NCBI GenBank assembly: GCA_009928645.1
Contig: SACH01000002.1
Coordinates: forward strand, 53,007 to 117,006
From: Gammaproteobacteria bacterium
GTDB taxonomy: Bacteria > Pseudomonadota > Gammaproteobacteria > Chromatiales > Chromatiaceae
Direction: 5' to 3'
DNA: 64,000 nt
Below, piece after piece: positions 1 to 9,410 of the stretch. Under the pieces are notes generated by a model that saw only the letters and a program-made list of their open reading frames with translations, was not told the origin of the DNA and did not search any database. Every line of letters starts with the position of its first letter. Position 1 is the stretch's first letter. The translations under genes were made by a program, and so were the position numbers.

Positions 1-596
1 CGCCGGGTGATCTCCCCGCCCCCGGCCACCAGCATCAGGGTGGCCCGCCCAATGGCCAGCCTTTCGGCCACGGCCATGAGCCAGGGGGATTCGTCGCCCC
101 AGCACTCTCCCGGTACCAGGAGGAAATGGCTGTGATGGGGGTCCAAGGCGACTCGGGGCTCTTGCCGATCTTGCCAAGCGGACCGATACGGGGCTGGGTC
201 AAGCTCCGGCACGGGCCTCGAATTCTCAGGAGTGGTCGTCCCCGGATACGGGAAGGCTACCCGCCCGCGAGGCGCCATCCCGATGAGCGGAAAACGCCCG
301 CTGGCCTGCTGGCGCGCCTCGCCCATCAAGGCCATGACCCCAAAATGGGTGCCACCGTCGATCACCGCCGCCCCCAGCCGATCCAGAACGGGCACCAGGT
401 CCCTGAACAGGGGACACAGCCGGACCGCTACCTTCGCGTCGAGATTGGCAGCGCCCCCGACCAGGATCAGCACCGGGCGGGGGCCGGTCAGACCGATAGC
501 GGCCAGAGCGGCGCCCACCGCCGATGCCGGCGAACCCTGGGGGCAGGCGAACGCCGCCGGGGAATCGAGGCCGATGGCGTGAGGATCAGGGTTCAT
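1..596 (-). CDS. SLOG (LSDAT_prok) family protein, 3' end outside window
   Basis: The minus-strand frame is open from an ATG at 596 to the window edge (198 residues seen, C-terminus missing). It reads as the prokaryotic SLOG-in-TRPM (LSDAT) family, a Rossmann-like fold thought to bind nucleotide-derived ligands. Visible family marks are PVLILVGGAANLD (residues 41-53), VIDGGTHFGVMALMGEAR (78-95), DPHHSHFLLVP (152-162) and WGDESPW (166-172), with a second glycine-rich stretch (VAGGGEITR) at the edge. There is no signal peptide or membrane segment, so it is probably cytoplasmic. No ATG, GTG or TTG lies in frame upstream before a stop, which decides the start, although no good ribosome site is seen. 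Family known; ligand and role unknown. Confidence 0.8.
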   Translation of the reverse strand, partial: MNPDPHAIGLDSPAAFACPQGSPASAVGAALAAIGLTGPRPVLILVGGAANLDAKVAVRLCPLFRDLVPVLDRLGAAVIDGGTHFGVMALMGEARQQASGRFPLIGMAPRGRVAFPYPGTTTPENSRPVPELDPAPYRSAWQDRQEPRVALDPHHSHFLLVPGECWGDESPWLMAVAERLAIGRATLMLVAGGGEITR

Positions 597-916
597 CGCG
601 GGGGTAGAAGCATGGATGGAAGTAGTCCCTGGAACATCTGCTAGGCGTTGCTGCTGCTCTTGAGAGCAGGTTCTTGAGAACAGGGGCAGGGTCAGCGTCC
701 TCGTCCTGCACTCCCGCCAAGAGGATAAAACTGACCCAGTGATCCCATGACATCAATCTATCCTTGCGGCGCATTGTCCGCGATCCGTGGCATCCTGTCC
801 GAAGTTTCGCCCGTCGGCCGGCCACCCGATAACCATGAAGGGGTCTGGTATTTTCGTGTGCTGTCCAGCAGCAATCGGTTCCGCCACGCGATGGATCAGT
901 CACCTGCCCATCGTGG
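597..916. other. intergenic stretch, nothing recognised
   Basis: This 320-base stretch lies between the SLOG gene and the 3' end of tmcA. Short open frames exist on both strands, but their translations are low in complexity and resemble no family. I see no RNA gene, no clear hairpin with a T-run and no repeat. It should hold the promoter of the SLOG gene, but no convincing -35/-10 pair was found. Confidence 0.4.
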
Positions 917-3463
917 TTACGAAGGGGACCAGGAAAGCAGTCTGGCGCAGGTTACCCTCAACAAGGCGATGAGTTGCGCTCGTCCAGTCGCGCCGGCCAA
1001 AAGGCTGGCCTCGGCCCAATCCCGGTATTGCAACACCGTGACGATGAGGGGGATGGCCTCTTCCCGCGAACAATGCCCCGCGCGGAGGGCCGGTCCCAGC
1101 CTGTCCCGGGCCAGTGCCTGAAGGGCGGCCAGGCTAGCCTCGAAGGGCCGCTGGGCGAAGGCGAAGGCGGCCAGTTCCCGCCAGTCGGGATCATTGTCCT
1201 CCGCTTGAGTCCGTGGCGGTTCCGAAGTCGGGCAGGTGAGTGCTAGCAGATCGGCGACCAGGCCCGGCTCCAGGTGGCGGAAGGGACCCGCCAGCAGGAC
1301 CGGAAAACGGCGGCCGAAACGCGCGCTGGCCCGCCGCGCCAGGTCCTCGCCCGCCGGGGAGAGGGGGCGCAGGACCACGGCGGCATGGGCGCCGCTGGCG
1401 GCGTTACGGCTGGTACCCAGATGGACAGGGTGCAGCCCGCAGGCGGCCCAGAAGCGGAGCAGGTCGGTGGTGACGCCAAAGCTGACCCCCAGTAGATCCA
1501 GGCCCTGGCCCCGGGACTGGGGCTGGGACTGGGCACCTTCCAGGTCCAAAGGCAGGTCCTGATCCTGGGTCAGATCCAGATCCAGATCCAGATCCAGGAG
1601 CAGGTTCTGATCCTGATCCCGGGTCAGTTCCAGGCCCTGAGTCCGTTCCAGGCCCTTAGGCCGGTCCTCTTTTTGGTCTTCGTCTTGGTCTTGGGCTTGG
1701 TTCTGGTCCTGGCCCCGATTCTGGTCCCCGATCCACTGAAGCAAACGCCGCCCCAGGCCCCGGCCCTGAACGGCGGGGTGGACGGCGAGGCGGACGATCC
1801 TGGCCCAGCGCAGGGTGGGGGCGACCGCCAGACCGGCATGGGCGCTCAGGGTCTGGGGGAGCAGATGACCCTGGGGCCGGCGACGGCCCTGGTAGATCTC
1901 CTCGGCCAGGTCCTGGTCCAGTCCACCCTCGCTGGCAACCAGGGCGGTGGCGACGATGTGACCGCCCTGGCGTAGGGCATGGACCTGGAGGTTGGGGCCA
2001 TCCAGCAGGTGCCGCAGATCCAGCGGCCGGGTCTGGTAATGGGCCAGGACCAGGAGACCGAAGAGCTGGCTCAGGGTGGCTTCGTCCCTGACCAGGGCGT
2101 CGCGGTCGAACCGGAGTGGCTCCACCTTGTCCGGCATGGCGGCCAATACCCCCGCGTCCGCGGCGGGGTTGGCGTCCAGCAGCAGGGCCCGGGCGACCAG
2201 GGCCTCAAGGGGATCGGCCGCGGCCCAGCGGATGGGGGTCTGGAGCGCGATCCGCCGGTAGTCGGGGGTCAGGCGCTCCAAGGCGTGGCGGAAGCGCACC
2301 TCGAAGCCGCGTCCAGTGCCCTCGTAGCCATGGATGGTGGTGGCGAAGACCAGGCGGGGATAGGCCTGCAGCAGGCACTCCAGCAAGGGAGCGGGGATGG
2401 CCGCCGCCTCGTCCACCAGCAGCAAGTCGGCCGGCTCGGGGGCCTGGCACAGGGCGTCCGGGGCCTGAAAGCGTAACTCCCCCGCGGCCTGGGCCTCCGG
2501 ACGGCGCCTGGTGGCATGGTGGAACAGGGGGTCGACGGCGCTCAGGCGCGGGGCGGTGACCAGGATGCGCCGCATCCCGCTGCCCAGCAGTTCGCCGGCG
2601 GCGATCCCCAGGGCGGCGGTCTTGCCGCGACCGCGGTCGGCGACGATGACCAGAGGCCGACGGGCACGCCCCCGGGCGGCGCGCAGGATGGCCGCCACCG
2701 CCTGGCGCTGATCCTCGGTCCGACAAAGGCGGTCCAGGTCCTGCGCGGATCGGCCGGGGTCGCTGGCCGGGTCCGCGTGCATCCCGGGAGGTAAGTGTTC
2801 AGATCCCCCTGCTACCTGGGCGGGCATGGGTAGCATCAGCCGCCGATCCTCTTGCTCCCTACCCCCTGGCAGGGGAGGATTGGGGGGAGGGGGCTGAACG
2901 TTTGCCCTGGGAGGAGACCCCAGAACTGACGCCGAGGCATTTTCTCGGGTCGAATCTTGGCCCGGCGCCGGGTCAGAGGCCGTGGCCAGTTCCGGGCCGA
3001 ATTGCCAGGGTTCGGGGAGCAATTCAGGGATGGGAGCACCCTCCTCGACGCGGATCAGCCTCGCCGCGGTCCCTAGTACCCACGCCAGGCGGGTGAGGAA
3101 GCGGTGGCTGAGCTGGTCGGGGCGGTAGGGCGCGACGGTGACGCGGTGGGCCTGGGGGTCCGGCAGATGGGGCCAGAGGGGGAGGGGAGGAGTCAGGAGC
3201 ATTAGCAATCCACCGCCACGCAGGGCTCCCGTGGCGGCGCCGAAGCTGTCGGGGTCGAAGCCGGCATGGGCGTCGTAGACCAGATAATCGAGTTCCTGAC
3301 CGAGCAGTAGCGGACCGGCGGCGAGGGGGCGCCGATCATCGGGTCCGGGACCGTCGGTCAACCAGACACCCTGGCCCGGGTTTGACGCCAGACAGACTTC
3401 CGCGGTCAGGCGACACCAGGGGGCGGAACCGGCAAGGAGCAGGGCCAGACGGTGTCGTCGCAT
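917..3463 (-). CDS. tmcA: tRNA(Met) cytidine acetyltransferase TmcA
   Basis: TmcA makes N4-acetylcytidine at the wobble base of elongator tRNA(Met), using acetyl-CoA and ATP. From the ATG at 3463 it has 848 residues (Escherichia coli TmcA has 671). Order: DUF1726 N-terminal domain (about 1-155), helicase domain with Walker A GRGKT (278-282), DEAA (351-354) and GYEGTGRGFEV (379-389), then a GNAT domain with RLAVHPAVQGRGLGRRLL (558-575) and a C-terminal tRNA-binding part. The extra length comes from a Pro/Gly-rich linker (about 156-243) and an Asp/Gln/Leu-rich insert of about 74 residues (580-653) inside the GNAT domain. The frame is open upstream to a TTG at 3604, but that part is made of a dispersed repeat. 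Residues just before 3463 (LRRLVASGLCSAR) resemble the family N-terminus, so the true start could lie slightly upstream. Confidence 0.9.
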   Translation of the reverse strand: MRRHRLALLLAGSAPWCRLTAEVCLASNPGQGVWLTDGPGPDDRRPLAAGPLLLGQELDYLVYDAHAGFDPDSFGAATGALRGGGLLMLLTPPLPLWPHLPDPQAHRVTVAPYRPDQLSHRFLTRLAWVLGTAARLIRVEEGAPIPELLPEPWQFGPELATASDPAPGQDSTRENASASVLGSPPRANVQPPPPNPPLPGGREQEDRRLMLPMPAQVAGGSEHLPPGMHADPASDPGRSAQDLDRLCRTEDQRQAVAAILRAARGRARRPLVIVADRGRGKTAALGIAAGELLGSGMRRILVTAPRLSAVDPLFHHATRRRPEAQAAGELRFQAPDALCQAPEPADLLLVDEAAAIPAPLLECLLQAYPRLVFATTIHGYEGTGRGFEVRFRHALERLTPDYRRIALQTPIRWAAADPLEALVARALLLDANPAADAGVLAAMPDKVEPLRFDRDALVRDEATLSQLFGLLVLAHYQTRPLDLRHLLDGPNLQVHALRQGGHIVATALVASEGGLDQDLAEEIYQGRRRPQGHLLPQTLSAHAGLAVAPTLRWARIVRLAVHPAVQGRGLGRRLLQWIGDQNRGQDQNQAQDQDEDQKEDRPKGLERTQGLELTRDQDQNLLLDLDLDLDLTQDQDLPLDLEGAQSQPQSRGQGLDLLGVSFGVTTDLLRFWAACGLHPVHLGTSRNAASGAHAAVVLRPLSPAGEDLARRASARFGRRFPVLLAGPFRHLEPGLVADLLALTCPTSEPPRTQAEDNDPDWRELAAFAFAQRPFEASLAALQALARDRLGPALRAGHCSREEAIPLIVTVLQYRDWAEASLLAGATGRAQLIALLRVTCARLLSWSPS
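1571..1598. repeat. hexanucleotide tandem repeat inside tmcA
   Basis: CAGATC is repeated four times (plus-strand reading) within the GNAT-coding part of tmcA. On the coding strand it yields a Leu-Asp dipeptide run. It is the core of a longer repetitive coding insert (1505-1726) rich in Asp, Gln and Leu. The unit length is a multiple of three, so the frame is kept. Confidence 0.85.
2855..2900 (-). repeat. dispersed CTCCCT...GGGGG repeat, copy A (inside tmcA)
   Basis: This 46-base element begins CTCCCTACCCCCTGGCAGGG and ends in CTGAACG. It closely matches an intergenic copy at 37242-37288 and, in reverse orientation, one near 32581-32620. Here it is translated as part of the linker between the N-terminal and helicase domains of TmcA (around NVQPPPPNPPLPGG). 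Confidence 0.7.
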
Positions 3464-3527
3464 CCGGGCCGAGCACAGCCCGGATGCGACGAGCCGACGG
3501 AGGGTCTCCTCCTGCTGGGTGTGCGGA

Positions 3528-3594
3528 AAAATGGCTTTGTTTCGCAAAATGACCTTTTCGACCAGTCCAAAAAATGGCTTTGTTTCGCAAAATG
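3528..3594. repeat. pair of 24-bp direct repeats upstream of tmcA
   Basis: The identical 24-base sequence AAAATGGCTTTG + TTTCGCAAAATG occurs at 3528-3551 and 3571-3594. The pair lies in the stretch 3464-3812, which holds no gene I can support. It would encode a Cys-Glu-Thr-Lys-Pro / Arg-Asn-Lys type peptide if the longer tmcA frame were used, a kind of translation that usually marks intergenic repeats. The rest of the stretch (about 3640-3720) is AT-rich and may hold a promoter for the DUF6516 gene, but no clean -35/-10 pair was found. Confidence 0.75.
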
Positions 3595-3812
3595 GCCCCA
3601 GCAAACACTACCCGCCGCGCTGGCAAGTAGATCAATCCGCTAATCCGCTTTGGCGCAGTAATGACATAAACATCTATAAAACAAGATACTATACATAATG
3701 AATTCGTAAGGGTATTGGTGATACGAAGTACTAGCCGACCCGCCGCATCCGAATCCGGCATGATATTCTGTTTGCATTGCCTGGCCTTGGCGATGTTGTT
3801 ATCTTGTCCAAC

Positions 3813-4109
3813 ATGGCCGCTCAACCCTTGTTCAACCGCCGCATCGAGTTGCGCGCGAACGTGTTCGCGGAACTGGTCGCATGGAAACTACCGCGACCGG
3901 TCAGCGGCTGCCAACACCGCTACAAATACCGCCTCGCCCTGGTGAAGGACGGCGATTGCGTGTTGCGATACGACAACGAGGCGGGAAAAGGGGATCACCG
4001 CCACCGGAACGGGCGGGAAAGTGGTTACCACTTCACTGAAATTGAACAACTGATCGCCGATTTCATGGCCGATGTCACGAGGTGCCTGCATGACGACGAT
4101 AACCTTTGA
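3813..4109 (+). CDS. DUF6516 family protein, putative toxin
   Basis: A 98-residue protein of the DUF6516 family. The diagnostic centre is HRYKYRLALVKDGDCVLRYD followed by NEAGKGDHRH and later FTEIEQLIADFMADV. DUF6516 genes are commonly paired with a small HTH gene and are regarded as toxin-antitoxin-like; the biochemical activity is not established. The ATG at 3813 was chosen because the family similarity begins shortly after it; an in-frame TTG at 3777 would add twelve residues. No strong ribosome site is seen. The 3' end overlaps the next gene by 20 bases, which implies translational coupling. Confidence 0.75.
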   Translation: MAAQPLFNRRIELRANVFAELVAWKLPRPVSGCQHRYKYRLALVKDGDCVLRYDNEAGKGDHRHRNGRESGYHFTEIEQLIADFMADVTRCLHDDDNL

Positions 4110-4437
4110 TGTCCGCACCCTCGAGGATAACCTCGTGGATTTTGCCGAGGCCTGGAAGACAGGGCAACCCAGCGACCCGCGGATCAGTTTCGCTACCCCG
4201 GAACTCCTCTGGCAGGCGCTGACCGCCAAACGCTGGCGAATTTTGCAGACCATGGCCGGAACCGGACCCCTCTCCATCCGGGAATTGGCCCGCAGGGTCC
4301 AGCGCGATGTCAAAGCCGTCCATGCGGATGTCACGGCACTGCGCAAAGCCGGCATAGTGGAAAAAACCGCCGAGGGCAAGATCCATTTCCCCTATGACGC
4401 GATCCATGTCGATTTCGTCATGAAAGCCGCCGCTTGA
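4090..4437 (+). CDS. HTH DNA-binding protein, putative antitoxin of the DUF6516 pair
   Basis: A 115-residue protein with a winged-helix region in the second half (about 46-92; LSIRELARRVQRDVKAVHAD then VTALRKAGIVEK), like the HVO_A0114-type putative DNA-binding proteins found beside DUF6516 genes. It probably binds DNA to control its own operon and may neutralise the upstream protein. The ATG at 4090 lies inside the preceding gene; an in-frame codon at 4072 would add six residues of no recognisable kind. Family assignment is good; an antitoxin role is inferred from the pairing. Confidence 0.72.
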   Translation: MTTITFDVRTLEDNLVDFAEAWKTGQPSDPRISFATPELLWQALTAKRWRILQTMAGTGPLSIRELARRVQRDVKAVHADVTALRKAGIVEKTAEGKIHFPYDAIHVDFVMKAAA

Positions 4438-4563
4438 TCCCTTTCCATCCGCAAGTCGATGCCTGGGCTACCCTAGTCGGGGGATCGCGGCGCGATTGAT
4501 CCGGCGTCCCCGCGGCGAGGGGATTATACTGCCGCCCTCCGCCATTCCTCCGGTTTCCGCCCC

Positions 4564-5934
4564 ATGTCCATCGCCGCCCGCCTTGCCTGCCGCCCGCTGC
4601 CCATCCTGCTGTTTTCGCTGGCCCTGACCCCCTTGAGCTTCGCCCCCTCGCCGCTGGCTGCCGCGACGCCGCCGCCGGCCGAGGAAAAGGCGCCCCTGCC
4701 CGCGGTCGTGGTCACCGCCATCGAGGAGGGGCTGGTGGACAAGCAGGAGCGCTTCATCGGCACCATCAAGGCCATCCAGTCGGTGGACATCAAGGCCCGG
4801 GTGGAGGGCTTTCTCACCAAGCTGGCCTTCGCTCAGGGGGCCATGGTCACCCAGGATCAACTCCTGTATCAGATCGAGCAGGCCCCCTTCCAGGCCACCC
4901 TTGACGGCGCCAAGGCGCAACTGGCCGTGGCCCAGGCCAGCCAGGCGGCGGCGGAGGCCGATCTACTCAATAAGCAGGTGGACCTCGACCGTCAGGAAAC
5001 CTTGTTGAAGAAAGGCGACACCTCCCAGGCCAATCGCGACAAGGCCAAGGCCCAGCGCGACGAGGCACAGGCGGCGGTGGACAAGGGCAAGGCCCAGGGT
5101 GAGGATGCCAAGGCGTCCATCGCTACCGCCCAGATCAACCTGGGTTACACCACCATCACCAGCCCCATCGCCGGGCGCATCGGCCCCACCAAGTACACCG
5201 AGGGCAATCTGGTCAATACCGCCAGCGGCACCCTCGCCACCGTGGTCCAGCTCGATCCCATCCGCGCCGTCTTCTCCATTCCCGGCGCGATCTTTGTGCG
5301 CATCGCCGAGATGACCGATGGGGATGGCCTGGAGGTCATCCGCAAAAAGTTCATTCCCAAGCTCATCCTGCCGACGGGAGAGACCTACGCCCACCCCGGG
5401 GAGATCGCCTTCGTCGATAACCAGGTCGATCCGCGCACCGGCACCGTCGCCATTTACGCCGATTTCCCCAACCCCGAGCAGATGCTCTTGCCGGGCCAGT
5501 TTATCGCCGCCGTGATCCACCGCGCCGAGGAGGAGCGCCAGCCCCTGGTGCCGGCCTCGGCCATCCAGCGGACCAAGGACGGCGAACAGGTCTTCGTGGT
5601 GGGAGCCGACAACCGGGTGGCGGTGCGCGCGGTCAAGACCGGGGCCCAGGTGGGTACCAACTATGCCGTCCTCTCGGGCCTGCAGGTGGGGGACATCGTC
5701 ATCGTCTCCGGGGAGCAGAAGGTCAAGCCGGGCATGGTCGTGAAGCCGGTGAAGCAGAGTCAGGCCGATGGGGATGGCGCCAAGGAGGCCCCGTCCAAGC
5801 CCGCGGCCACGGGTACGAGTGGTGCCAAGGCGCCGGCGAGTGCCCCGGCGGCCCCCGCCGGCGTGGCCAAGGACGCGGCAACCCTGAAGAATGCCGGCGG
5901 TGGTGAAGGCAGCCAGGCGGAGCAGCGCCCATGA
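4564..5934 (+). CDS. RND efflux periplasmic adaptor (AcrA/MexA-type membrane fusion protein)
   Basis: A 456-residue periplasmic adaptor that links an RND pump to an outer-membrane channel. It has an N-terminal signal sequence (about 1-35, ending near PLAAATPP) and a biotinyl-lipoyl-like start ([19 protein letters not shown]). An alpha-helical hairpin rich in Ala, Gln and Lys follows (about 115-185), then the returning lipoyl half ([14 protein letters not shown]) and a beta-barrel/proximal domain. The last 55 residues are an Ala/Pro/Lys tail with no domain. No lipobox cysteine is seen, so it is probably not a lipoprotein. It overlaps the pump gene by four bases (ATGA), and the channel gene lies downstream, so all three parts are together. 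Substrate not predictable. Confidence 0.92.
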   Translation: MSIAARLACRPLPILLFSLALTPLSFAPSPLAAATPPPAEEKAPLPAVVVTAIEEGLVDKQERFIGTIKAIQSVDIKARVEGFLTKLAFAQGAMVTQDQLLYQIEQAPFQATLDGAKAQLAVAQASQAAAEADLLNKQVDLDRQETLLKKGDTSQANRDKAKAQRDEAQAAVDKGKAQGEDAKASIATAQINLGYTTITSPIAGRIGPTKYTEGNLVNTASGTLATVVQLDPIRAVFSIPGAIFVRIAEMTDGDGLEVIRKKFIPKLILPTGETYAHPGEIAFVDNQVDPRTGTVAIYADFPNPEQMLLPGQFIAAVIHRAEEERQPLVPASAIQRTKDGEQVFVVGADNRVAVRAVKTGAQVGTNYAVLSGLQVGDIVIVSGEQKVKPGMVVKPVKQSQADGDGAKEAPSKPAATGTSGAKAPASAPAAPAGVAKDAATLKNAGGGEGSQAEQRP

Positions 5935-8900
5935 TCTCCCGGGTCTTCGTCGAGCGGCCACGGCTGGCCTCGGTCGTCTCCATCGTCCTGGTGGTGGCCG
6001 GGCTCCTGGCCATCAAGGCCATCCCCGTCGCCCAATACCCCAACATCACCCCGCCGGTGGTCATGGTCAACGCCACCTATCCCGGCGCCGACGCCGAGAC
6101 CATCGCCAGCACCGTCGGTGGCCCCATCGAGCAGCAGGTCAACGGTGTACAGGACATGCTCTACATGTCCTCGGTCTCCTCCGCCGCGGGGACCTATGCC
6201 CTGACGGTGACCTTCGCCGTGGGCACGGACCCGGACATCGCCCAGGTCAACACCCAGAACCGGGTCTCCCAGGCCCTGGCCCTGCTGCCCACCGAGGTCC
6301 AGGACCTGGGGGTGACGGTCCAGGCCGAGGCCACCAACCTGTTGCTGGTGGTCAACGTCTATTCCCCGGACGACAGCAAGAGCGCCCTCTTCCTCTCCAA
6401 CTTTGCCACCATCAACGTCCAGAACGAGCTGGCACGGGTGGCGGGGGTCGGTCAGGCCAACCAGTTCGGCCCCCTCAATTACTCGATGCGCATCTGGATC
6501 GAGCCGGAGAAGATGGCCGCCCTGGGCATCGCCCCGGAGGACGTGGTCAACGCGGTGCGTAAGCAGAACCTCCAGGCTGCCCTGGGGTCCGTGGGTGGAC
6601 CGCCCATCGGCGACGATCAGGTCTTCCAGTTCACCGTCGTCACCGAGGGGCAACTGGTCCAGCCCGAGGAGTTCGAGGACATCGTGGTCCGCACCAGCGC
6701 GGACGGCGGTATCGTCCGGGTCCGGGATGTCGCTCGGGTCGAGCTGGGGTCGCAGATGTACAGCTCCTTCTCCAGTTTCAACGGTAAGCCGACGGCGGCC
6801 ATCGGTATCTACCAGGCGCCGGGAGCCAATGCCTTGCAGGTGGCCAAGGACGTGCGCGCCGAGCTCGAGGCGTTGAAATCCCGCTTCCCGGATGGGGTCG
6901 CGGGAGAGGTTATGTACGACTCGACCCTGTTCGTCCAGGCATCCATCGCCGAGATCATCTCCACCCTGGCCATCACGGCGGTGATCGTGCTGCTGGTGGT
7001 GTACATCTTTCTACAGGATATCCGGGCGACCATCGTCCCGGCCCTGACCATCCCCGTCTCCCTGATCGGCGTCTTCATCGTCCTGTTGGCAGCAGGCTTC
7101 TCGGCCAATACCATCAGTCTGTTCGCGGTGGTGCTGGCCATCGGGCTGGTAGTGGACGACGCCATCGTGGTGGTGGAGAACGTCCAGCGCGTCATGCTCG
7201 AAGAAGGGCTCGACCGGCGGGCGGCGACCCTCAAGGCCATGGAGCAGGTAACCGGCCCCATCGTCTCCACCACCCTGGTGCTGTTCGCCATCTTTGCCCC
7301 GGTGGCCTTCCTGCCGGGCATCAGCGGCGGCCTTTTCCAGCAGTTCTCTCTCACCATCGCCACCGCGGTGGCCATCTCCGCTATCAATGCCCTGACCCTG
7401 TCGCCCATGCTCTGTGCCCTGTTCCTGGGGACCCCCAAGGAGGCCAGGCGCGGGCCCTTCGCCTGGTTCAATAAGGGGCTGGACGCCACCCGCAACGGGT
7501 ATGTCCGGGTGGTGGGACTGATCGCCCGGCGCTCCATCGTCGCTGGCCTGATCATCATCCTGGTCGGCGGGGCGGCGGTGTGGATTCTGGACCGGCTGCC
7601 CACGGGCTTTATCCCCAACGAGGACCAGGGCGTCCTCTTCGCCGATATCAAGCTGCCCACCGGGGCGGCCCTGCCGCGGGCCACCGAGGTCCTGAACGAG
7701 GTGGCGGCGATCGCCCGCTCCACGCCGGGGGTGGCCAATGTCCTCACCGTCACCGGCTACAGCATGCTCACCGGCGCCGCCTCCTCCAACTCCGGCCTGG
7801 GGGTCTTCGTGCTGGAGCCCTGGGACGACCGCAACACACCAGAGACCCAGATCCGCGGCCTGATCGGGGCCATGGAGGCTCGCTTCGCCGCCATCCCCGA
7901 CGCCGAGGTCCTGGTCTTCCCGCCGCCGCCCATCCCCGGTCTCGGCAATGCCGGCGGCTTTACCTACCAGCTCGAAGGGCTGGGCGGCCAGTCCTCCCAG
8001 GAGTTGACCCAGGTCCTCAACGGTCTGATGACCGCGGCGCGCCAGGAGCCCAGCATCGCTTCGGCCTATTCCACCTTCGATGCCGACGTGCCCCAGCTTT
8101 TCCTCGACCTGGACCGCACCCAGGCGGAATATCTCCAGGTACCGGTCGCGGACGTCTTCTCGACCCTGCAATCGGTCTTCGGCAGCACCTTCGTCAACAA
8201 TTTCACCTACCTGGGCCAGACCTACCAGGTCAACGTCCAGGCGGACCAGACGGCCCGGGCCCGGGTGGACCAGATCGGCGAGACCTATGTCCGTTCCAAC
8301 ACGGGCGCCATGGTGCCCATCGGGGTGCTGGCGAAGGTAAAGGACGACCTCGGTGCTGATCTCGTGTTCCGCTACAACCAGTTCCCCACCGCCGCCATCA
8401 ACGGCAGCACCGCCCGCGGCTTCACCAGCGGCGAGTCCATGGCCGCCATGGAGGCGGTCTCGAAACAGACGCTGCCGCAGGGGTTCGGCTTCGAGTGGAC
8501 CGGCATGTCCCTGCAGGAGGCCCAGCAGAGCGCCGGGGTCGAGGCGGCCATCTTCGGCCTGGCGGTGCTCTTCGGCTACCTCTTCCTGGTAGCCCTTTAC
8601 GAAAGCTGGACCATCCCCTTCTCGGTCCTGACCTCGGTCGCCGTGGCGGTCCTGGGCGCCGCGGGGGGTCTGATGCTGCGCCATCTGGAGAACGACCTTT
8701 ACGCCCAGATCGGTCTGGTGCTGCTCATCGGCCTGGCGGCCAAGAATGCCATCCTCATCGTCGAATTCGCCAAGGAACAGCACGAGGCGGGCAAGGGCCT
8801 GTACGACGCCGCCCTGGCCGGGGCGCGTATGCGCTTCCGCGCCGTGCTCATGACCGCCCTGGCCTTCATCATCGGCCTGCTGCCCCTGGTGATCGCCACC

Positions 8901-9086
8901 GGCGCCGGGGCCAACTCCCGCGTCCATCTGGGCACCACGGTGCTCAGCGGCATGCTGGCGGCGACCCTGTTCGGCATCCTCGTCATTCCTGGCCTCTATG
9001 TTATGTTCCAGGGCATGGCGGAAGGGTCGGGACGCTGGGTCCGGCGGCTGCGCGGGCGGCCAGCCCAAGGCACTGGCCAGCGCTGA
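5931..9086 (+). CDS. RND efflux pump, AcrB/MexB-type (HAE-1 family)
   Basis: A 1051-residue inner-membrane proton-driven exporter, a normal length for the hydrophobe/amphiphile efflux-1 family. It opens with a typical N-terminus ([22 protein letters not shown]1). It keeps the proton-relay residues: two adjacent aspartates in TM4 ([16 protein letters not shown]) and the lysine in TM10 ([15 protein letters not shown]). Two large periplasmic loops follow TM1 and TM7, as expected for porter and docking domains. Its start codon overlaps the adaptor stop (ATGA), so the two are translationally coupled. No local regulator gene (TetR, MarR or two-component) is present next to it. Substrates cannot be read from the sequence. 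Confidence 0.95.
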   Translation: MISRVFVERPRLASVVSIVLVVAGLLAIKAIPVAQYPNITPPVVMVNATYPGADAETIASTVGGPIEQQVNGVQDMLYMSSVSSAAGTYALTVTFAVGTDPDIAQVNTQNRVSQALALLPTEVQDLGVTVQAEATNLLLVVNVYSPDDSKSALFLSNFATINVQNELARVAGVGQANQFGPLNYSMRIWIEPEKMAALGIAPEDVVNAVRKQNLQAALGSVGGPPIGDDQVFQFTVVTEGQLVQPEEFEDIVVRTSADGGIVRVRDVARVELGSQMYSSFSSFNGKPTAAIGIYQAPGANALQVAKDVRAELEALKSRFPDGVAGEVMYDSTLFVQASIAEIISTLAITAVIVLLVVYIFLQDIRATIVPALTIPVSLIGVFIVLLAAGFSANTISLFAVVLAIGLVVDDAIVVVENVQRVMLEEGLDRRAATLKAMEQVTGPIVSTTLVLFAIFAPVAFLPGISGGLFQQFSLTIATAVAISAINALTLSPMLCALFLGTPKEARRGPFAWFNKGLDATRNGYVRVVGLIARRSIVAGLIIILVGGAAVWILDRLPTGFIPNEDQGVLFADIKLPTGAALPRATEVLNEVAAIARSTPGVANVLTVTGYSMLTGAASSNSGLGVFVLEPWDDRNTPETQIRGLIGAMEARFAAIPDAEVLVFPPPPIPGLGNAGGFTYQLEGLGGQSSQELTQVLNGLMTAARQEPSIASAYSTFDADVPQLFLDLDRTQAEYLQVPVADVFSTLQSVFGSTFVNNFTYLGQTYQVNVQADQTARARVDQIGETYVRSNTGAMVPIGVLAKVKDDLGADLVFRYNQFPTAAINGSTARGFTSGESMAAMEAVSKQTLPQGFGFEWTGMSLQEAQQSAGVEAAIFGLAVLFGYLFLVALYESWTIPFSVLTSVAVAVLGAAGGLMLRHLENDLYAQIGLVLLIGLAAKNAILIVEFAKEQHEAGKGLYDAALAGARMRFRAVLMTALAFIIGLLPLVIATGAGANSRVHLGTTVLSGMLAATLFGILVIPGLYVMFQGMAEGSGRWVRRLRGRPAQGTGQR

Positions 9087-9267
9087 ACGGGAGGCCTCGT
9101 GAGGTATCCCCGCCCCGATAAAACGGAGCGGATTGTTTTACCTGTACCGCGGAGTAGGCCCCATGAGGGCCGCCATTCCGTCATCCTTGCTGGCCGGGGG
9201 GCGTCGCCCCCTGTGCCGGCTCATCGGACCTATTTCCAAGGATCTCTATCGGGATTGATCCCCCGCA

Positions 9268-9297
9268 TTGAGCCAATGAAAGGGGCTCTCCTATAAT
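9268..9297 (+). promoter_or_regulatory. sigma70-like promoter for the TolC-like gene
   Basis: TTGAGC at 9268-9273 and a perfect TATAAT at 9292-9297 are separated by 18 bases. The pair lies 114 bases upstream of the outer-membrane channel ATG at 9411, so the channel gene probably has its own transcript besides any read-through from the pump. The stretch 9087-9410 contains no gene. Confidence 0.6.
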
Positions 9298-9298
9298 G

Positions 9299-9352
9299 CC
9301 TTGAACTATTCAGGCGCCTTGAACCCATCAGGTACCTTGAACTATTCGGGAA
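9299..9352 (+). repeat. three 18-bp tandem repeats in the leader of the TolC-like gene
   Basis: Three units start at 9299, 9317 and 9335, each beginning CCTTGAAC and having the pattern CCTTGAACTATTCAGGCG with a few changes. They lie immediately downstream of the TATAAT box, so they would be at the start of the 5' untranslated region or act as operator sites. Confidence 0.75.
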
Positions 9353-9410
9353 ATCGGCCCCGATCTCCCGTAAGAGCTTATTCGTCGCCATCCTCACGGG
9401 GAACGAGTTC

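Noticed and set aside
1979..2476. 165-codon plus-strand frame inside tmcA
   Set aside because: It lies antisense to the helicase domain, whose motifs are intact, and shows no family features.
7011..9068. 685-codon open frame on the minus strand opposite the RND pump gene
   Set aside because: It is antisense to a highly conserved pump, is rich in Gly, Gln and His and matches no family. Such frames are expected opposite GC-rich genes.
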